A DNA stretch of 64,000 bases, taken from Trichoplax adhaerens (Eukaryota; Placozoa; Uniplacotomia; Trichoplacea; Trichoplacidae). The stretch lies in contig NW_002060949.1 of the NCBI RefSeq assembly GCF_000150275.1, positions 1 through 64,000 on the forward strand, in the 5' to 3' direction. Made by a program: the position numbers and the translations under genes. This document shows positions 14,101-26,443 of this stretch, in pieces (positions within the stretch are counted from its first letter, which is position 1; each line of letters opens with the position of its first letter). The notes below the pieces were generated by a model, which saw only the letters and a program-made list of their open reading frames with translations, did no database searches and had not been told where the DNA came from.

Positions 14101-14181
14101 TTTACAGTCTGTGATGTCGATTGACTACAAAATGAAACTACTGTAATGTGAATTGTGCATTCTTTTAATTTCTTAAAACAG
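5155..14181. other. 9-kb spacer without recognisable gene
   Basis: This lies between the start of the minus-strand EGF/SRCR gene and the L27 exon of MPDZ, so the two genes diverge. ORFs are short, AT-rich and show no domain. The least random are plus-strand 5529-5714 (basic stretch DPKKNRVVLPKRKKF, then an open stretch broken by one stop to about 5830), which could be a decayed exon of unknown origin. The missing short first exon of MPDZ should lie toward the right end. A hairpin lies near 10.67 kb and a GTAC repeat cluster at 11.95-12.69 kb. I saw no tRNA. Confidence 0.6.
11949..12690. repeat. GTAC/ACTGT palindromic short-repeat cluster
   Basis: Interspersed blocks are built almost only from TACTGTA and TACAGTA, for example around 11949-12020, 12084-12185, 12234-12293 and 12484-12680. 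ACTGT and its complement ACAGT alternate around GTAC, so each block can pair with itself and with other blocks. The flank at 11720-11960 is GC-richer than its surroundings. A small satellite block recurs at 13198-13215. There is no coding potential. Confidence 0.8.
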
Positions 14182-17100
14182 ACACCTCCCGCGCTTTAGC
14201 TGTACTCAGCAAGTTTCACAACAAGTTAAAAACTGATGGATTTGAAAGTCATGCCCAGAACCTATCAAAGGTTCGAGACATGTTGCAGCATCCAGTATTT
14301 GGCCATCTACTAAATATGCAATCTTCAATGGGTGACATGATAGAAAAGGTTTGTATTTGTACTATACACTAAAAATCCTATTTTGATTATAGTAATTATG
14401 ATAAACAATCAATAAATGTGCTGACTTTATGTAATAGTACAGTATGGTAATGAATTTGCTTGTAAAAGCATAAGGCATACCGTTACATCGTTGTCATTGT
14501 AAATATGCATAATAAGACGAGTTGCGCTTGTTTAATATTAGCTCCGAAAAGTATTGTAAGCATCCCTGCAGTACGTTAATAGTGACGCTTTTCTGCCCTG
14601 CAAGTTATAAAATTCAAGTTGTCATCTTAATTTATTACCAGGAGCTAAAGTTCTAATTTAGTTCAAACTACAGAATGTTTATTAAAATCTAGTTCAATTT
14701 CAACATACATTTTATGAATTATAGATTAAAGCTAGCGTTGGCCTTGACACTTTATCTGCCAATGGAAACCATCAACCAAATGACTCCTATAGCAATGGTC
14801 ATGCTAATATAGACCCGGAGAATGAAGCAGTTGAATCCAATCAGATAAAAATGGATGATCACCAAATAGATCCCCACAGGGATGATATACACTCACAAAC
14901 TTATCCAGAAACATATGAACCTGAACATAACGATAGACCGCAGTATCCTGCCGAAAATGACTATGATCAGGGCAACACTTACCATTCCACAGATGCTTAT
15001 GAACATGAGGTGAATCAAAGTGATGAAAGGGATTTCACTAATTATGCAGAACATCATGACGAGTATCCACTGCATCACAATGTTGATGACGAACACTTTC
15101 AACAGAACCATCCTTACATTGCTGACAATCATGAATATCATGATGAATATCCTCTTCAACACAATGGTGATGACGAACAATTTCAGCAGAGCCATCCTTA
15201 CGTTGCTGATAACCAGGAAATGCATGGATTATATTCTGAAGATCATGGAGATTATCATACTAACGATATCGAAGCTTCATCTAATTACGATCATTTAATA
15301 CATGAGGCCCCTATCGTCGATGCTAACTTACAACAGACGGAGGAATTACCAACTCATGAATATGACATAAATAATGATGATGAAGTGCCTTATGGATATG
15401 AAACTGACCCACATGCTCTTAACCAAGTGAAATTAGAAAATCACGATGTCCCTGAAAAATATGTTCAATATCAGCAGGCTCAGGAGGATCATAGTCAGCT
15501 TGAGCCTCAATATCTAGAATATCAAGAAAATGAATCTGACGCGATAGGACATCATGATAGTCAGCATTTTCTCAGTGAAAATCAACATCAACCTTATGAA
15601 TTGCATGACAATAATTACAACAACGAATTAGGTGATGAACCCACATCACATATGCCTACAAACATGGCAAATGAAAATAGTGAAGAAATTGAATCAGTAC
15701 ACGGTGAAAATGCAACAGAAGTTAAGGCTGCGAATATGATATTGCCATCTATGGATGATCATGACTTCCAAGAAGCGATGCAAGTTGCTGCCCAAGGTCG
15801 AATGATTGAGGTAATAACCTTGCTTAAACCACCAAATGGAAGCCTTGGATTTTCTGTTGTTGGTCTTAACAGTGAAAGTCACGGTGAGCTGGGTATTTTT
15901 ATACAAGAAATATTTCCGGAAGGAATTGCAGCAGTAGATCGTAGACTGCAAGAAAGCGATCAAATCTTGGCTATCAATAAAATTCGCATAGATAGTGGTA
16001 TACCTCATCACGAAGCAATAAAACTACTTCAGCAGGCCTCTGGGGAAATCGAATTAGTAATTGCCAGAGGTGAAGGTACCGAATCTCCTAGCTTATCGCG
16101 ATCTTCTTCAATAATGGAAGATCATATGAATGAAATTCGTCGACGTACATTATCGACGACAAGCGCTTCTTCGCAATTGTCTGCTAATATTCAAAACCGT
16201 GATGGACCCAAGTGGCGTCAATTAGAATTAATTACTTTGTATAACGATGGCTCTGGTTTAGGTTGTGGTATAATTGGCGGACGTAATGCTGGTGTTTTAG
16301 TAAAGAGCATACTTAAAGGTCTAGCGGCTGATCGAGACCAACGCTTGAGAAGTGGTGATCAGTTACTACAAATCGATGACGTTGCCCTTAAAGGTATGTC
16401 CAGTGAGCAAGTAGCAGGCGTTTTTAAACAGTGTACTACTACGGTAAATTTAATAGTTTCCCGCAAGTCATCTTATGAGCCACCACTAGATGGCCGAATT
16501 CATTCGACGGTTCCACTAAAGACCTATGACATGTATGTTAATTATACTCCTCAAGATGGAATAGATGTTCTTGTTGGCGGCTACATTGGTGAACAGATAA
16601 GTGAACAATTAAATGGCTTATTTGTTATAGGTGCTGCTGACGGTGATATCACATCCATTAGTAGTAAATTAAATAAAAATGATCAAATTGTGAAAGTTAA
16701 TGGGATAACTGTTGTTGGTGAAAGTGCTCTAACCATTTGCGACTTACTAAGAAATAGTGGCGACAGGATAACGCTTACTATGGCAGATTCTTCACCTGAT
16801 ATACAAGTTGATGCAACTGCTGAAGTACAAAATGAAGCGGTGTCGGAGCGATACGATGAGTTAGCAACTGATATCCAAAATGAACTGATTTCGGATACAC
16901 CAGCGGTATTACCCCCTGATAGTTATGCTGAGCCAGAGGAAGTGAACACGAATGAACCAGTAAATCTTTTAGAAATGAGACTTGTAGAAGCAGCCCTATC
17001 TGGCTTAAAAACTGACGGACGCGTTGATGATGAAACGCTCGAAAAAATGAAAGCCAAATGGCAAGAAAAGATCGGGCTTGATAAAACGATTGTCGTGGCT

Positions 17101-20100
17101 GAGCTCTGCGACTTTGATCCTGCGGGAGGACTAGGCATCAGCATAGAAGCGAAATCCTTAGATACTGAATCACCAGAACACTTTATACGATCAATTACTG
17201 AGAATGGAATTATTGATCGCAATGGCGTGCTAATGGTTTACGATAAACTCCTAGAAGTCAATGGAAATCAAATTTCTGGACTCTCAGATAAGAATGTTAT
17301 TGAAGTCATTCGTTGTCTGCCATCATACGTCTACATTGTAGCTGCAAGAGAGTTACAACCAATAGAGGAAACAACTGAATTTCAAACTGCTCACCAAGAT
17401 GAAGCAGCGATTGATTTTTCATTCATGGATGATGAAGATGAAAATGATTCCCGAATACAGCCGCCTGAAATTACTGAATCTACAGATGCACCTATCTCTC
17501 GAAATTATCCCATTAATCGAAAAGCTTCTTTAGAACAGTTTGCCACTACAGCAAGATGGAAGGACAAACCAATGGTTATAGAATTGGCTAAAGAAGACCA
17601 TGGATTAGGTTTCAGTTTGTTAGATTATTTTTCTGTTAACTTAGGCTCCAAGATTATACTAATAAGAAATGTAATAAAAGGCGGAGTAGCTGATACTGAC
17701 GGAAGGATACAACCTGGAGATCGACTAATATCTGTTAATGGAAAGAGTCTTGAAAATGCAAGCTTAGATTATGCAGTTGAGATGTTAAAGTCGACAGCTC
17801 ACGGTATTGTTCGTATAGGTATTACGAAGCCAATCACAGCAGTACCTCAACGTATGTCCAAAGGTTTGATTATGGAATCCGTTCCAGAAAATGCAATTGA
17901 ACGTAGCGATGCAGAAGCAGTTTGTAGCACTGATACAGAAATGACAGAAGGTACACGAAATAACTATCGTGATAAAAGACCTACGCCTTTAAATATTACG
18001 GAACCAGATGAAGGCATTACTAATACCTCAGAACCAGTTATTCCTCCTTATGTAGAATACATTACTATTGATAAAGGGAAATCTGGTCTAGGGTTAAATA
18101 TAATGTGCGATGATTACGGGTATGGTGCTGTGATTAAGAACATTTTACCAGGTGGTGCCGTTGAAAATGATAGCAGACTAGAAGTTGGGGACATTATCAT
18201 GGTAATCAATAACAAAAGCGTCATTGGACTCAGTTCTATAAAATCAAGAGCAATTCTTCGTCGATGTACTTTACATGGAGATCAAATTTCTTTCGGTATT
18301 TTAAGGAAGAACCTCGTAGGTAAAGTTCCTGTCCCAGAGCCTACAGATTATAGTCCATCGAAAAAGCTTTCAGTCAAAAGAAAGAATCCCACCCCTAGAG
18401 ATATTCAACCGTCTGCTGCTATTGATACTGTTGCTGAAGTTGCGGTAGTATCGCAATTAGTTACGGATGACAATATCCCCGATCCAATTCGTGAAGATAC
18501 AATTATACCTAGTCAACATGAAACTGTCAAAGATGCACGTATGCCTGACTTTTCTCAGTTTGATGCATCGCAAGAAGATGTATGTGATGCAGCAGATACT
18601 GATTCAGCTATTGCCGTTATGGCATCAGCGGAAACATATCCCAGTGAAGAATTCATGGTAAGTTTGTTATTCTATGCTAACATCAAACGTAACAATATAG
18701 GACCAATAGTCTATCAATATTCTATTAATTGCCATATATAATCTATATCTAAGCGTACGAATGTAACATTTCTCTGAAATCTTTAACTGCCTTATTTACC
18801 TTTTACATTATCTGTAGGACGACAATACCGCTAATACTATTCAGTCCTTTCCGTTTCACAAAGTCGTTGAATTATATAGAGATCCAAGGACTGGCTTAGG
18901 AATTGGAATAGCAGCTGGGAGTAGTCAGGGTGATGTGGAAAGTTCGGAAAGTATTAAAGGAGTGTTTATTCGTCAAATTAAAGCAGATAGCCCAGCTGGA
19001 AGATGCGGCATGTTGATGCCTGGAGATAGATTGCTACAGGTTAAGAAATAATTTTTTATAAGCAAAGTAACCACATCTTTTATTTATAGATCTAATGTAA
19101 TCAAAATTTTAATAATCGATTATATCAACAGGTCAATCACGTCGATGTAAGCAATGCGACTCACGAGGACGTCATAAATGTAATTCGTAATTCACCCGAC
19201 CCTGTAAGGATCGTTGTGCAAAGTCTTATTGCAACAAATGATGACAGCAATGCAAACACGGACAAAAACCACGAAAACGATCATAGCCCGGTAGAATCGA
19301 TGCAAGTATTAGAGCCAGTATCAGTTGTCCCATCTGCTGCTACCTTACAGCAATCCGTTGTGGTGGTAAATTTTTTTAAAATATACACTTTTATGAGTAT
19401 TGCTTCCGCTATTGTCAAATGTTCAAATATCTTTAACATTTAACAGGCTGTTCCTGAATCTGTGCCAAATAATGAAGATCAAATAAATGTTGCTGGTAAC
19501 TTGAGCGAAACTATTAACGATGTTGATCTAAGCCCTGAAGAACAAATCATGGAAAAATATGATATAGATCGTGGAGACGTTTTTATCGTACAGCTATTCA
19601 AAGGAAGTAGTGGTCTCGGAATAAGTATCACCGAGAAAAAATATCAGGATTCGCCGAGAATATTTGTCGCAAACGTTAAACCAGACGGTCCTGCTGGTTT
19701 AGATGGGCAAATCAGCCGTGGAGATGAACTATTAGAAGTAAACGATGCTGTACTACGCGGTAAGCAGCAAAAGGATGCTTTAACAATTTTAAAAGGTATG
19801 CCAGCCGATGTTAAACTAATTATATATCGGCCGCTATGGGAAAAGGAAAGACGATCTTCTACCTTAAAACAAGAAATATCAGAAGAAACACCTAACGTGG
19901 TTATGAAAAATTCTGCATCATCCGAAAGTCTTACGGTACCAAGAAGTCGATCGTATGCAGATCTCTCTCCTGCAGCAAGTCCTACAGAATCTACTCTCAT
20001 CGTTACATTAATAAAAGACAGAGTAAAAGGTTTAGGAGTTGCAGTTGGGGAACCGAGAGGAATTGAGAAAAATTCAGGTCACTACGTTATCAAAAATATT

Positions 20101-21792
20101 GCAGAAGGAGGAGTTGCTGCACGCGATGGTAGGTTAAAGGTCGGAGATCGATTATTAGCAGTTAATAGAAAGTCTATAACTGGTTTGACATATCAAGAGG
20201 CAATAGAAGCTTTGAAAGAAGCTGAAGGAGCAGTTACACTTACTGTGTTATCAACGAACAGCGGCATTAATGTACCTATTAGCCCATTTGCTACACTGCC
20301 TAGAAATTTAGAAGGTGCAGCTAGATCATCTGATCCTGGTGATTCTCAAAAGGAAAGTACCGGAACTACGCCAACAAATGCAAGTCCAGCAGAAACACCC
20401 ATTATTAAAACTCCACCTATCGACTTTGATGATGCTATATCTCTTCGAACTTGTCCTGTTATCCCTGGGAAAGAAACTGCAATAGAAATTGACAAGGGTG
20501 ATGGTGGCCTTGGAATAACAATTATTGGAGGTGCTAATACATTGTTAGGTGCTACCGTAATATATAAGATATATGAAGATGGTGCTATATATGATGATGG
20601 GAGATTACAAGTTGGTGATCATATTCTAGAAGTAAATGGAGTCAATTTACGCAAGGCAGATCATGATGCAGCTATAACAGCATTACGTATTGCTCCTCCA
20701 GTCGTAAAGCTATTGATATTTCGTGAAAATGCTGATACTGCAGCTTTTCGTGATGATATTCTTGATGTTTTTACCGTTGAACTTCGGCGTAGCTCTTCGG
20801 AGGGACTTGGCTTTAGTATTATTAAAGGTGGAACAGAAAATGAAATTTTTATTTCAGATATTGTCACTGGTGGGCTAGCAGAGAAAGATGGCAGATTGTT
20901 GGAAGGTGATCAAATTGTCGCTATCAATGGAATAGATGTGCAAAAGCAGACCCATTTAGAAACTACTAAAATTCTGAGAGATCCGAAAGGCACGGTGCGT
21001 TTAACGATTAGTCGATTGAAGGCTGGATCAGTAGCTGGTTCGGTAATGTCAGCATGGCCGTCTACAAGTAGCCTCATTGGTAGCGGACTACATTCGAGTA
21101 CTGATAGTCTACTTGGAACCAACCTTGCACAAAAGGTAGACAATAAAGTTAAGATAGTACAACTGTTTAAGCGTAATCCGCAAGATTCATTAGGGCTCAG
21201 TTTCTCGGGTGGTGCTGGAAGTCCTCTAGGTGACGTACCCGTAACCGTAGTAATTGTTAGACCTGGGGGATTGGCAGCACAAAATGGAGAAATTAAAGTG
21301 AATGATCAAATTCTAAAAATCAATGGCCAAAACTTGGATGGATTAACCGACGTTGATGTGGTTAAAATGTTAAAAAAAGCTACTGGTACAATAAGTCTAC
21401 AAGTCTTATCCCCCGAATCTGATAAGACTAAGACCAGAATATCAAGTTCAACATCATCTGAATTGGTCCCATCTCCTAATGTGAAAGATATACCAACTAC
21501 CATAGACACAGATAACACTACGCTCAAAGAATCTAGACAAGTTATTTTAGAACGCGGCGTCGATGGTCTTGGTTTTAGCATCGTCGGTGGCAATGATAGT
21601 GTACAAGGCAACTTGCCAATATTCATCAAGCAAGTTTTCCCTTGGGGAGCAGCTTCTAGAAGTCAAGAGCTAAAGGCTGGTGACCAATTAATATCAGCAA
21701 ATGGTCACAGTTTACTTAATGTTTCACATGAAGAAGCAGTAAACATACTTAAAGGCAGCAAAGGGAGTTTGGTTTTGACTATATCATCGTAA
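14182..21792 (+). CDS. MPDZ: Multiple PDZ domain scaffold, MPDZ/MUPP1 (PATJ) family
   Basis: Exons are 14182-14348, 14725-18657, 18818-19039, 19132-19365 and 19447-21792, about 2,300 codons in frame. Exon 1 shown is an L27 domain (SRALAVLSKFHNKLK ... LLNMQSSMGDMIEK), the part that binds Pals1-type proteins in this family. Thirteen PDZ domains follow, at about 15802-16074, 16219-16470, 16519-16785, 17086-17350, 17569-17832, 18052-18309, 18860-19221, 19579-19833, 19996-20254, 20476-20727, 20761-21015, 21151-21411 and 21529-21789. Most keep a GLGF-type carboxylate loop; PDZ3 does not. One L27 plus 13 PDZ is the MUPP1 count; PATJ usually has fewer. The expected role is a junction/polarity scaffold at the cell cortex. 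The last PDZ ends at the C-terminus. The first exon, with the initiator Met and only a few residues, is missing: the L27 exon starts in phase 1 and I could not fix its partner. An acidic His/Tyr/Gln-rich insert of about 300 residues lies between L27 and PDZ1. Confidence 0.93.
15052..15219 (+). repeat. In-frame 84-bp tandem duplication in MPDZ
   Basis: Two adjacent 28-codon units (15052-15135 and 15136-15219) encode closely similar peptides containing HDEYPL, DDE.FQQ and HPY.AD. They lie in the acidic low-complexity linker between L27 and PDZ1. The second unit differs by synonymous and conservative changes, so the duplication is not brand new. Confidence 0.85.
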
Positions 21793-24700
21793 TATTATAC
21801 TAAGCATCAAATCAGGCCATCAAACCTTCTTGTATAGCGGTATTATCGTTATTGTAGGGTCTCGGCCTTTCTGATAGGTTACCCGTTATAACCGTTAAGA
21901 CATCTGCAGCGATGACATTTCGTGATACAAGTTTGTTAATTTATGGCCTTTAACATGCACACTATAATACTAATTGATATTATATCTTAATATTGTAAAA
22001 AATATCAGTGTAGAAATTATTACCGAAAATAGCTGACCTTACTCTATAATCAAACTAGGATGCAGTTTATAATACAATAGAGCAGCTATATATAGAAATG
22101 ATGGGAGAATTTATGTAATTGTATAACTTCCAATACAACGTACTTTTTCAACAGATAATACAGCATTCTATTTACTCGAATAGTTATTTTTAATTTCAAA
22201 AATTTCATGTTATGTACGTAATACACTACAGAACGGGATTATCTAATTACAAATGGAATATTATGATCAACTTTACCTTTTGCCTATAGCAGTGCATGAT
22301 ACTATCAGGAAGTAACTTCTAATAAGATTTTCAAAATTGTACCATCAATTGCATGTTTTATCCATTCGCTTGCACTATGGTCACCTAGAATATAGTTCTT
22401 CATTCTTTTCGTTATGTTAAAATATTTCGATTGTCAAAATTTTATCTCTGGCTAGTTGTAATATCATATACTAAGCACCTAGTTACGTCCTCGGATAAAC
22501 ACTTCGTTATTAATAACGTTTAAAGCAATAGATATTTTCATAAATTTGTGCAGTTTTAAGAATTTTTATTGAATTACTGCTTAAGCTCACTCTTATACTT
22601 ACTGTAATGTTGGAATTGAATTATAAATATTTGTATTAATATTCATTGATTTCGCACATGAGATCAATTACCAAATTATTGTAATAATTATCCTTTGAAT
22701 GATACTTTTTTCTGTCAGTTAACATCTATGGTACTCTTAATGTAAAAATACTAAAGTAGGTACGGTTCAAATATTATAATTAACAAATTGTAAGATTTTA
22801 AATAATTAACCGGTATCAACGATGCGCAGGATATCCTAGTAAAGGTTACATATAAAATTTATTATCATTACGTCGTTTGGTGTAATGAATTGACAATACT
22901 TAAGAAAGTAAAATAAACGATTTTCGTCAAAGAATGACTAGTAGAATTGTCCACGACCACGTCTAATGTAGTTATTATTGATGGTGACAGTTTTTAAAAT
23001 TTTATTCAATGATTATCTTGATTTAATGATGAAACCGGCGAAACTATGCTAAAAAATTTTTAGGCCTTTCTTCCACATACACGAACGTGAACCCAAGTTA
23101 CTATATACGTCAGTGCTCAACGATATAAAATACTGAGATAATGGCTACTTCAATCGCTATCAAAGCGTAGTGAAACAGCATTCGTGAATTATTACCATCG
23201 TTATCATAAATAGATTTGTAAGTAACAAAGGAATCAATGAAGTTATTCCTAACTTCAGTCTTATTATTAATCATCGATACATTAAAAATAAAGTGAAATT
23301 TTTATAGTTACGCGACACCCATGTTCTGTTTCGATAGATATTTGTAATAGCACTAGATACTTTATGAAATATAATTATAAACATGCAGTATCTTTCACAA
23401 CTACGATATCATTATCTGACAAATACGGTAGAATACTTTTGTTATCTATATTAATATTAGATTTAATATATCTATAATTATCAGAGGTGCCTACAAGTAG
23501 ATAGAGTCTAATCGCTATGTATTATAATACTATCGCAGAATAGAATTCACATCTTGAACTCTTACCGAAATATCTTAATTTTTCTTACAATTTTACCGCT
23601 TGTTATATGCAAGGGCTTTACTATGGACTACCAGATATACTGTAGATACGTTTAGTATCCGTGGCTTTACACTGTACCTTAAATTCATTTTGTGGATTAT
23701 GGATAAGAAATTTAATTATATTCCACTTTTTGGATACCGGCATTTGAAATCTCTTGCAAAAAACATCATATTGTACTTTTTAGATAAATTCATTTCCTAA
23801 ATCACACCAGTAGATACGAAATTCTATCATCTACGTCATGGCATACGATATCTGAGTTCTCCTTCAAATCAATTATAATCACTATAATCTATCGCATGAA
23901 ATACTGTTACGCAGTACTCTAGCATTAGTAGATTTTTCTTATCTAATGTACTCATACTGTAATTTACAAGATATAATTATGTAGCTAAACAGCATTCTGT
24001 AACTAATTATATATAAATCTGAAATTTTGTTGCAATCATTCAGATAGTCAGATAGTCCTTAGTAGAGGTTAGACGAACCTAACTTATGTAATAAAGTGAA
24101 ATTTACAAGAAACTGTAGTTCTTAGTTTAACGTTGAAGATCATTTTATCGTACAGTATACGAATATGTACCGATAATGTACGAGTAAATGCGAGATATTA
24201 CCATCTCTTAGGTTAAATCTCTTGGTACATATAAGTTTTCATCCATTTGATTATTGCTACCTGTTGCGCGAAATATCGTTACACTGCGCATTATTTTAAG
24301 ATTTATTTGTTGTATGATGAAAAACAACAATGAATCAAAGAAAGTTGGGTGTGCTTGATGCGTGAAATATATTGGTTGAAGCTAGCACTCACGATTTTAG
24401 TATCCAGCTGCGTTTAGCAATAATGGTGTAACTTCAAACCTTAATTCATAAATTCCAAAGTATCTATATGTGATTCAATAGCACTTTAATAATAGATATA
24501 GATATTGTTATCTCTGAAATACAATCTTATATTTTATAGATAATTGGATAATTTTCGTTAGTTTATTTAAGTAAAACATACGTGGGATATTATTTAGCAA
24601 CTGCTGTACTTTCAATTAAAGCGGATATGAGTTTCAGCGCTGTTATAAATTAAGAAAAAATCGTAAAAGACAACGATCACATTTATTAAAATCTTATAAG

Positions 24701-26443
24701 CTCTTCATTTTAACAGTAATAAAATCGGTTACTATTTTTGTAACTACAAATGATATGATTCAATGATAATTTTTCTTTTCAATTTTACTATGCAGTAAGC
24801 TTAGCTATTATGATGATATTGTTTAACGCTAACAACAAAAGCTAAAAGAAAATAATAATAAAATACAATATTGGGTGGTATCCAACTATTAATATAATTT
24901 GAATATATACTATAGCAGGATAGCACAGCTATTATGATCGAATTTTCACGTTATAAAATCATGATGAATGGCTACACCGTAGACAATAGACAAGATTGTG
25001 GCATGCCTATTTGATCTTGTATCGTGTTTTGTCTTGTACTGTATATTCTTGCGCTTTCTAGCATTGCTACCCGTAGTGTTATCTAGTAACTTAATCACCT
25101 TTCGGCGTTGATTGCAATAGATGTATTTAGTGATTTTAAATTTCCAACGTTTATAGACCAGAACTTATTTCAAAATGTTTTTCGCGACAAAGAAAATGAA
25201 CTTTCAATAATTTGATGAAATTACTATACCTGTATAATTATAGTATATTGCAATATTGCGAATAATAAAATAGCTTTTCGGCCGAAATTTTCTTATTCTA
25301 ACATATGCCTGTCTCTATAACAAATAATAGTATTTTGATATTCCTAGTACATCGCACTAAATTAATGGTAATAAAAAGCTATAATGCATAAAAATAATGA
25401 CAGGAATATAAGCTTTCTAATCGATTTCGCTTAAAATCTAGCGTAATATAATTAATGTGACTATTAATAAGCATAACATTCCCCTATTAGTATGGCAAGA
25501 GATTAATCCCGACATGTAGCTATAGGATACATTAAATAAAATAATACAATAAACTTTTTGATGGTTTTTTTCGCAGATTGTATATACCATAGGCACTACT
25601 GAATAGTACTAGATAGCAATAATCTATTCTAATAAATTGTGCAAAATTATAACATTCCGATTATTAGATATACATAATAAAGCGATTGACATAAATTCCT
25701 TGATCGATTTTTTTCTTCCATAGGACAATGTACTGTTTTCTACAACTGATTAATACGTGCAGCAACTAATATCGGTCTTGCTTGTTAATTGCACAAAATA
25801 ATATTTTGAATTGTAAGAGACAATTGAATGACCTTATACAGATATTTAGTTATAATTACTTACTAATTAATGAGGTATCTATTCTTTGTATTTTTACTTA
25901 TATCAATAGGCATCTAAAATGTGTAAAATGATGGTACATAACTCTTTGAATGCTAAGACCTTGGGATAAATACAATTCGTTGTTGAGTTATTAATATAAT
26001 TTAACTATTTCGTGTCTATATAGCCTCCTTTTCGTAAACGAGTTACCTTTTTAATTTCGATAATTCTATTGCCATGGCAGTTCTAAATTAATTTAAAGCT
26101 ATTGTTACTATATTGAATAGGATGATAATTAAGCTATCATAGCAGATTATCAATTGTCTAGGATAACGTCTAACTTTTGTTGTGGTGCTATCACTTCCTA
26201 TACCGATATGTATAAGTTGTTTACACTGTTACCGTATTTGGCATTATCAATTCATTCGATTACAGTATTAGACTAGATTGAGATGTTTGCCGGTTACGTT
26301 GGTCGATTAGTATCTAGACGTAGAAGGATATTAACACGATCTACTTATTTTAGTCGAGTAAGCCTAAATCTGGCAGCTAACCTATAATCCTTACAAGATT
26401 GACTAATAGATAGAACAGCAACAAATTAGTCATTGATGCCAGC
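21793..26443. other. Spacer between MPDZ and patatin gene
   Basis: AT-rich, about 4.6 kb, with no ORF showing a domain. It holds the MPDZ 3' UTR and the promoter of the patatin-like gene. At 26283-26357 an ORF begins with an arginine-rich, mitochondrial-presequence-like peptide (MFAGYVGRLVSRRRR) followed by a donor-like CGA|GTAAGC. No acceptor before 26444 matches its phase, so I did not join it to the patatin gene. Confidence 0.55.

Noticed and set aside
26283-26357. Mitochondrial-presequence-like first exon for the patatin gene
   Set aside because: The donor after CGA leaves phase 0, but every AG between it and the patatin ATG would need phase 1 or 2, or runs into the stop at 26411.
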